From Osmia lignaria lignaria (lineage: Eukaryota > Arthropoda > Insecta > Hymenoptera > Megachilidae), in contig NW_027478168.1 of assembly GCF_051020975.1 (NCBI RefSeq), forward strand, positions 5,208,001 to 5,272,000: 64,000 nt of DNA, in the 5' to 3' direction. Both the position numbers and the translations under genes were made by a program. This document shows positions 62,411 to 64,000 of this stretch, one piece after another; position 1 is the stretch's first letter, and every line of letters starts with the position of its first letter. The notes below the pieces were generated by a model that saw nothing but the letters and a program-made list of their open reading frames with translations, did no database searches and was not told where the DNA came from.

Positions 62411-63698
62411 TTGCATATTTATCTCAAGGGAAGGGGCCTGACGGACATATTTCAAGATATTTCTTCTTCTTGTTGTTCTTCTTCTGCACAGCTAAGCTGG
62501 AAGTGGCATTTGCGGCTCGCACTAGTGCAGAGTTATCTCAAAGAACGGGGCCACGGTGTTTCTGTATCCCTATTATGTTGGTGCGCCTTCGGAACTTTTA
62601 AATATCTTGATATATCTCGAGAACTACGCTTCTGATCAAAAAATATCATAGAACATAAATTGTAGAAAACATAATTCTCTACAAAAAACGTCTCTTAACA
62701 TTTTGCCATAGCTCGCTTCGTTTCCGAGATATTTGCAGATTCAGCTCAAAGGAACTGGCCTGACGGACATATTTCGAGATATTTCTTCTTCTTGTTGTTC
62801 TTCCTCTGCACAGCTAAGCTGGAAGTGGCATTTGCAGCTCGCAATAGTGCAGAGTTATCTCAAAGAAAGGGGCCACGGTGTTTCTGTATCTCTATTATGT
62901 TGGTGCGGCTTCGGAACTTTTAAATATCTTGATATATCTCGAGAACTACGCATCTGATCAAAAAATATCATAGAACATAAAAAGTAGGAAACTCAATTCT
63001 CTACAAAAAAGGTCTCTTAACATTTTGCAATAGCTCGCTTCGTTTCCGAGATATTTGCAGATTTATCTCAAGGGAAGGTGCCTGACGGACATATTTCGAG
63101 ATATTTCTTCTTCTTGTTGTTCTTGTTCTGCACAGCTAAGCTGGAAGTGGCATTTGGGGCTCGCACTAGTGCAGAGTTATCTCAAAGAAAGGGGCCACGG
63201 TGTTTCTGTATCTCTATTATGTTGGTGCGGCTTCGGAACTTTTAAATATCTCGATATATCTCGAAAACTACGCTTCTGATCAAAAAATATCATAGAACAT
63301 AAATTGTAGGAAACATAATTCTCTACAAAAAACGTCTCTTAACATTTTGCCATAGCTCGCTTCGTTTCCGAGATATTTGCAGATTCAGCTCAAAGGAACT
63401 GGCCTGACGGACATATTTCGAGATATTCCTTCTTCTTGTTGTTCTTCCTCTGCACAGCTAAGCTGGAAGTGGCATTTGCAGCTCGCAATAGTGCAGAGTT
63501 ATCTCAAAGAAAGGGGCCACGGTGTTTCTGTATCTCTATTATGTTGGTGCGGCTTCGGAACTTTTAAATATCTTGGTATATCTCGAGAACTACGCATCTG
63601 ATCAAAAAATATCATAGAACATAAATTGTAGGAAACATAATTCTCTACAAAAAAGGTCTCTTAACATTTTGCCATAGCTCGCTTCGTTTCCGAGATAT

Positions 63699-64000
63699 TT
63701 GCAGATATATCTCAAGGGAAGGGGCCTGACGGACATATTTCGAGATATTTCTTCTTCTTGTTGTTCTTCTTCTGCGCAGCTAAGCTGGAAGTGGCATTTG
63801 CAGCTCGCAATAGTGCAGAGATATCTCAAAGAAAGGGGCCACGGTGTTTCTGTATCTCTATTATGTTGGTGCGGCTTCGGAACTTTTAAATATCTTGATA
63901 TATCTCGAGAACTACGCTTCTGAACAAAAAATATCATAGAACATAAATTGTAGGAAACATAATTCTCTACAAAAAAGGTCTCTTAACATTTTGCCATAGC
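63699..64000 (+). repeat. Partial satellite monomer at the right edge
   Basis: The first 302 bases of a monomer are present, ending at GCCATAGC. It is the counterpart of 61445, sharing GATATATCTCAAGGGAAGG, CTGCGCAGC, GCAGAGATATC and TTCTGAACAAAA. The array therefore continues beyond the window. Confidence 0.95.

Larger units (their letters stand above)
1..64000. repeat. Satellite DNA array, 322-bp monomer, about 199 tandem copies
   Basis: The same 322-bp sequence recurs head to tail across every base, always in the same orientation. Landmarks recur in fixed order: GCTCGCTTCGTTTCCGAGAT, TTGCAGAT, GACGGACATATTTCGAGATA, a TTC-rich tract, CTGCACAGCTAAGCTGGAAG, GGGGCCACGGTG, TGCGGCTTCGGAAC, ATATATCTCGA, TGATCAAAAAATATCAT and TCTCTACAAAAAAGG. 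Copies differ mainly by single-base substitutions. Only three 1-bp deletions shift the phase (near 32056, 52065 and 54318). A composite monomer has about 39% G+C. Nothing non-satellite interrupts the array, and both window edges lie inside it. Long homogenised arrays like this are typical of eukaryotic centromeric or heterochromatic satellite; the chromosomal location here is inference. I do not recognise the family. Confidence 0.97.
60395..64000 (+). repeat. Higher-order repeat: 7-monomer unit (2254 bp), second copy truncated by the window edge
   Basis: Monomers 60479, 60801, 61123 and 61445 recur at 62733, 63055, 63377 and 63699. Homology starts just upstream with the shared TTGTAGAAAACAT (about 60406 and 62660). 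Other shared markers are ATTTTGCAATAG, GGAAGGTGCCTG, CATTTGGGGCTCG, GATATTCCTTC, TATCTTGGTATATC, TTCTGCGCAGC, GCAGAGATATC and CTTCTGAACAAAA. One difference is ATTTGGAGATATT at 60840 against ATTTCGAGATATT. Because the window ends 302 bp into 63699, the remaining three monomers of the second copy cannot be seen. Confidence 0.9.

Noticed and set aside
268..63923. The 74-residue forward frame in almost every monomer, as about 190 small genes
   Set aside because: It starts only at TTG, has no recognisable domain or signal sequence, mostly accumulates amino-acid-changing differences, and sits in a 322-bp period that cannot encode a continuous repeat protein. It is better explained as a frame that is open by chance in a homogenised satellite.
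1..64000. CRISPR array
   Set aside because: The repeat is the whole 322 bp with no unique spacers, and no cas-like genes are present.
1..64000. Tandem 5S rRNA, tRNA or snRNA gene cluster
   Set aside because: The period could fit a 5S repeat, but I found no 5S internal control region, tRNA A/B box pair with a cloverleaf, or snRNA-like core in the monomer.
1..64000. Mammalian-type CENP-B box
   Set aside because: The TTCG sites (CTTCGTTTCCGAG and CTTCGGAACTTTT) do not continue into the required A and CGGG positions, so no match to the 17-bp box was found.
1..64000. Transposable element origin or insertion
   Set aside because: No terminal inverted repeats, target-site duplications, poly-A tail or transposase/reverse transcriptase fragment interrupts the array. 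The CGAGATAT/ATATCTCG dyad is internal to the monomer and not at its ends in any consistent way.
1..64000. Bacterial or phage sequence with short genes and ribosome binding sites
   Set aside because: AGG-containing stretches occur, but none sits at a sensible distance from a start. A 64-kb uniform tandem array with nested duplications is not a prokaryotic pattern.
1..64000. A previously undescribed multi-gene system
   Set aside because: No unique coding sequence exists in the window that could form one. The interest lies in satellite structure and turnover only.

Overview
The whole window is one uninterrupted block of satellite DNA. A 322-bp monomer is repeated head to tail in a single orientation from base 1 to base 64000. 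Phased on a recurrent TTGCAG, it holds a partial monomer (1-267), 197 complete monomers (268-63698) and a second partial monomer (63699-64000). Of the complete monomers, 194 are exactly 322 bp and three are 321 bp. I found no unique sequence, transposable element, RNA gene, credible protein gene, inversion or assembly gap.

The organism cannot be named from this sequence alone. A homogenised array of this length with multi-monomer (higher-order) duplications is typical of eukaryotic centromeric, pericentromeric or other heterochromatic satellite. One composite monomer counted by hand has 125 G+C of 322 (about 39%) and 11 CpG against about 12 expected, so CpG is not depleted. That argues against a heavily CpG-methylated germline and leans toward an invertebrate. 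This is inference.

Layout, left to right: a mosaic of related monomers (1-3487); an exact 5-monomer duplication (3488-6707); an 8-monomer duplication (6386-11537); a 6-monomer duplication with one monomer lost (11216-14435); a mosaic (14436-17655); a 6-monomer duplication (17656-21519) overlapping a 3-monomer one (20232-22163); a mosaic (22164-28281); a 6-monomer unit present four times, itself duplicated as a 13-monomer block (28282-36008); a mosaic (36009-39550); a 10-monomer duplication (39551-45990); a 4-monomer duplication (45991-48566); a 3-monomer partial duplication (48245-49854); an 8-monomer duplication whose second copy lost one monomer (49855-54360); a mosaic with nested 4- and 10-monomer relationships (54361-60478); and a 7-monomer duplication running off the right edge (about 60395-64000).

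Most monomers (191 of the 198 phased starts) carry a 74-codon open frame that begins with TTG, not ATG. I do not regard it as a gene: the period is not a multiple of three, diagnostic differences are mostly amino-acid changing, and no family is recognisable. The informative content is the array's history: duplications of many sizes, chimeric monomers with mappable breakpoints, and long-range recurrence of the same variant strings. These point to repeated unequal exchange and conversion.
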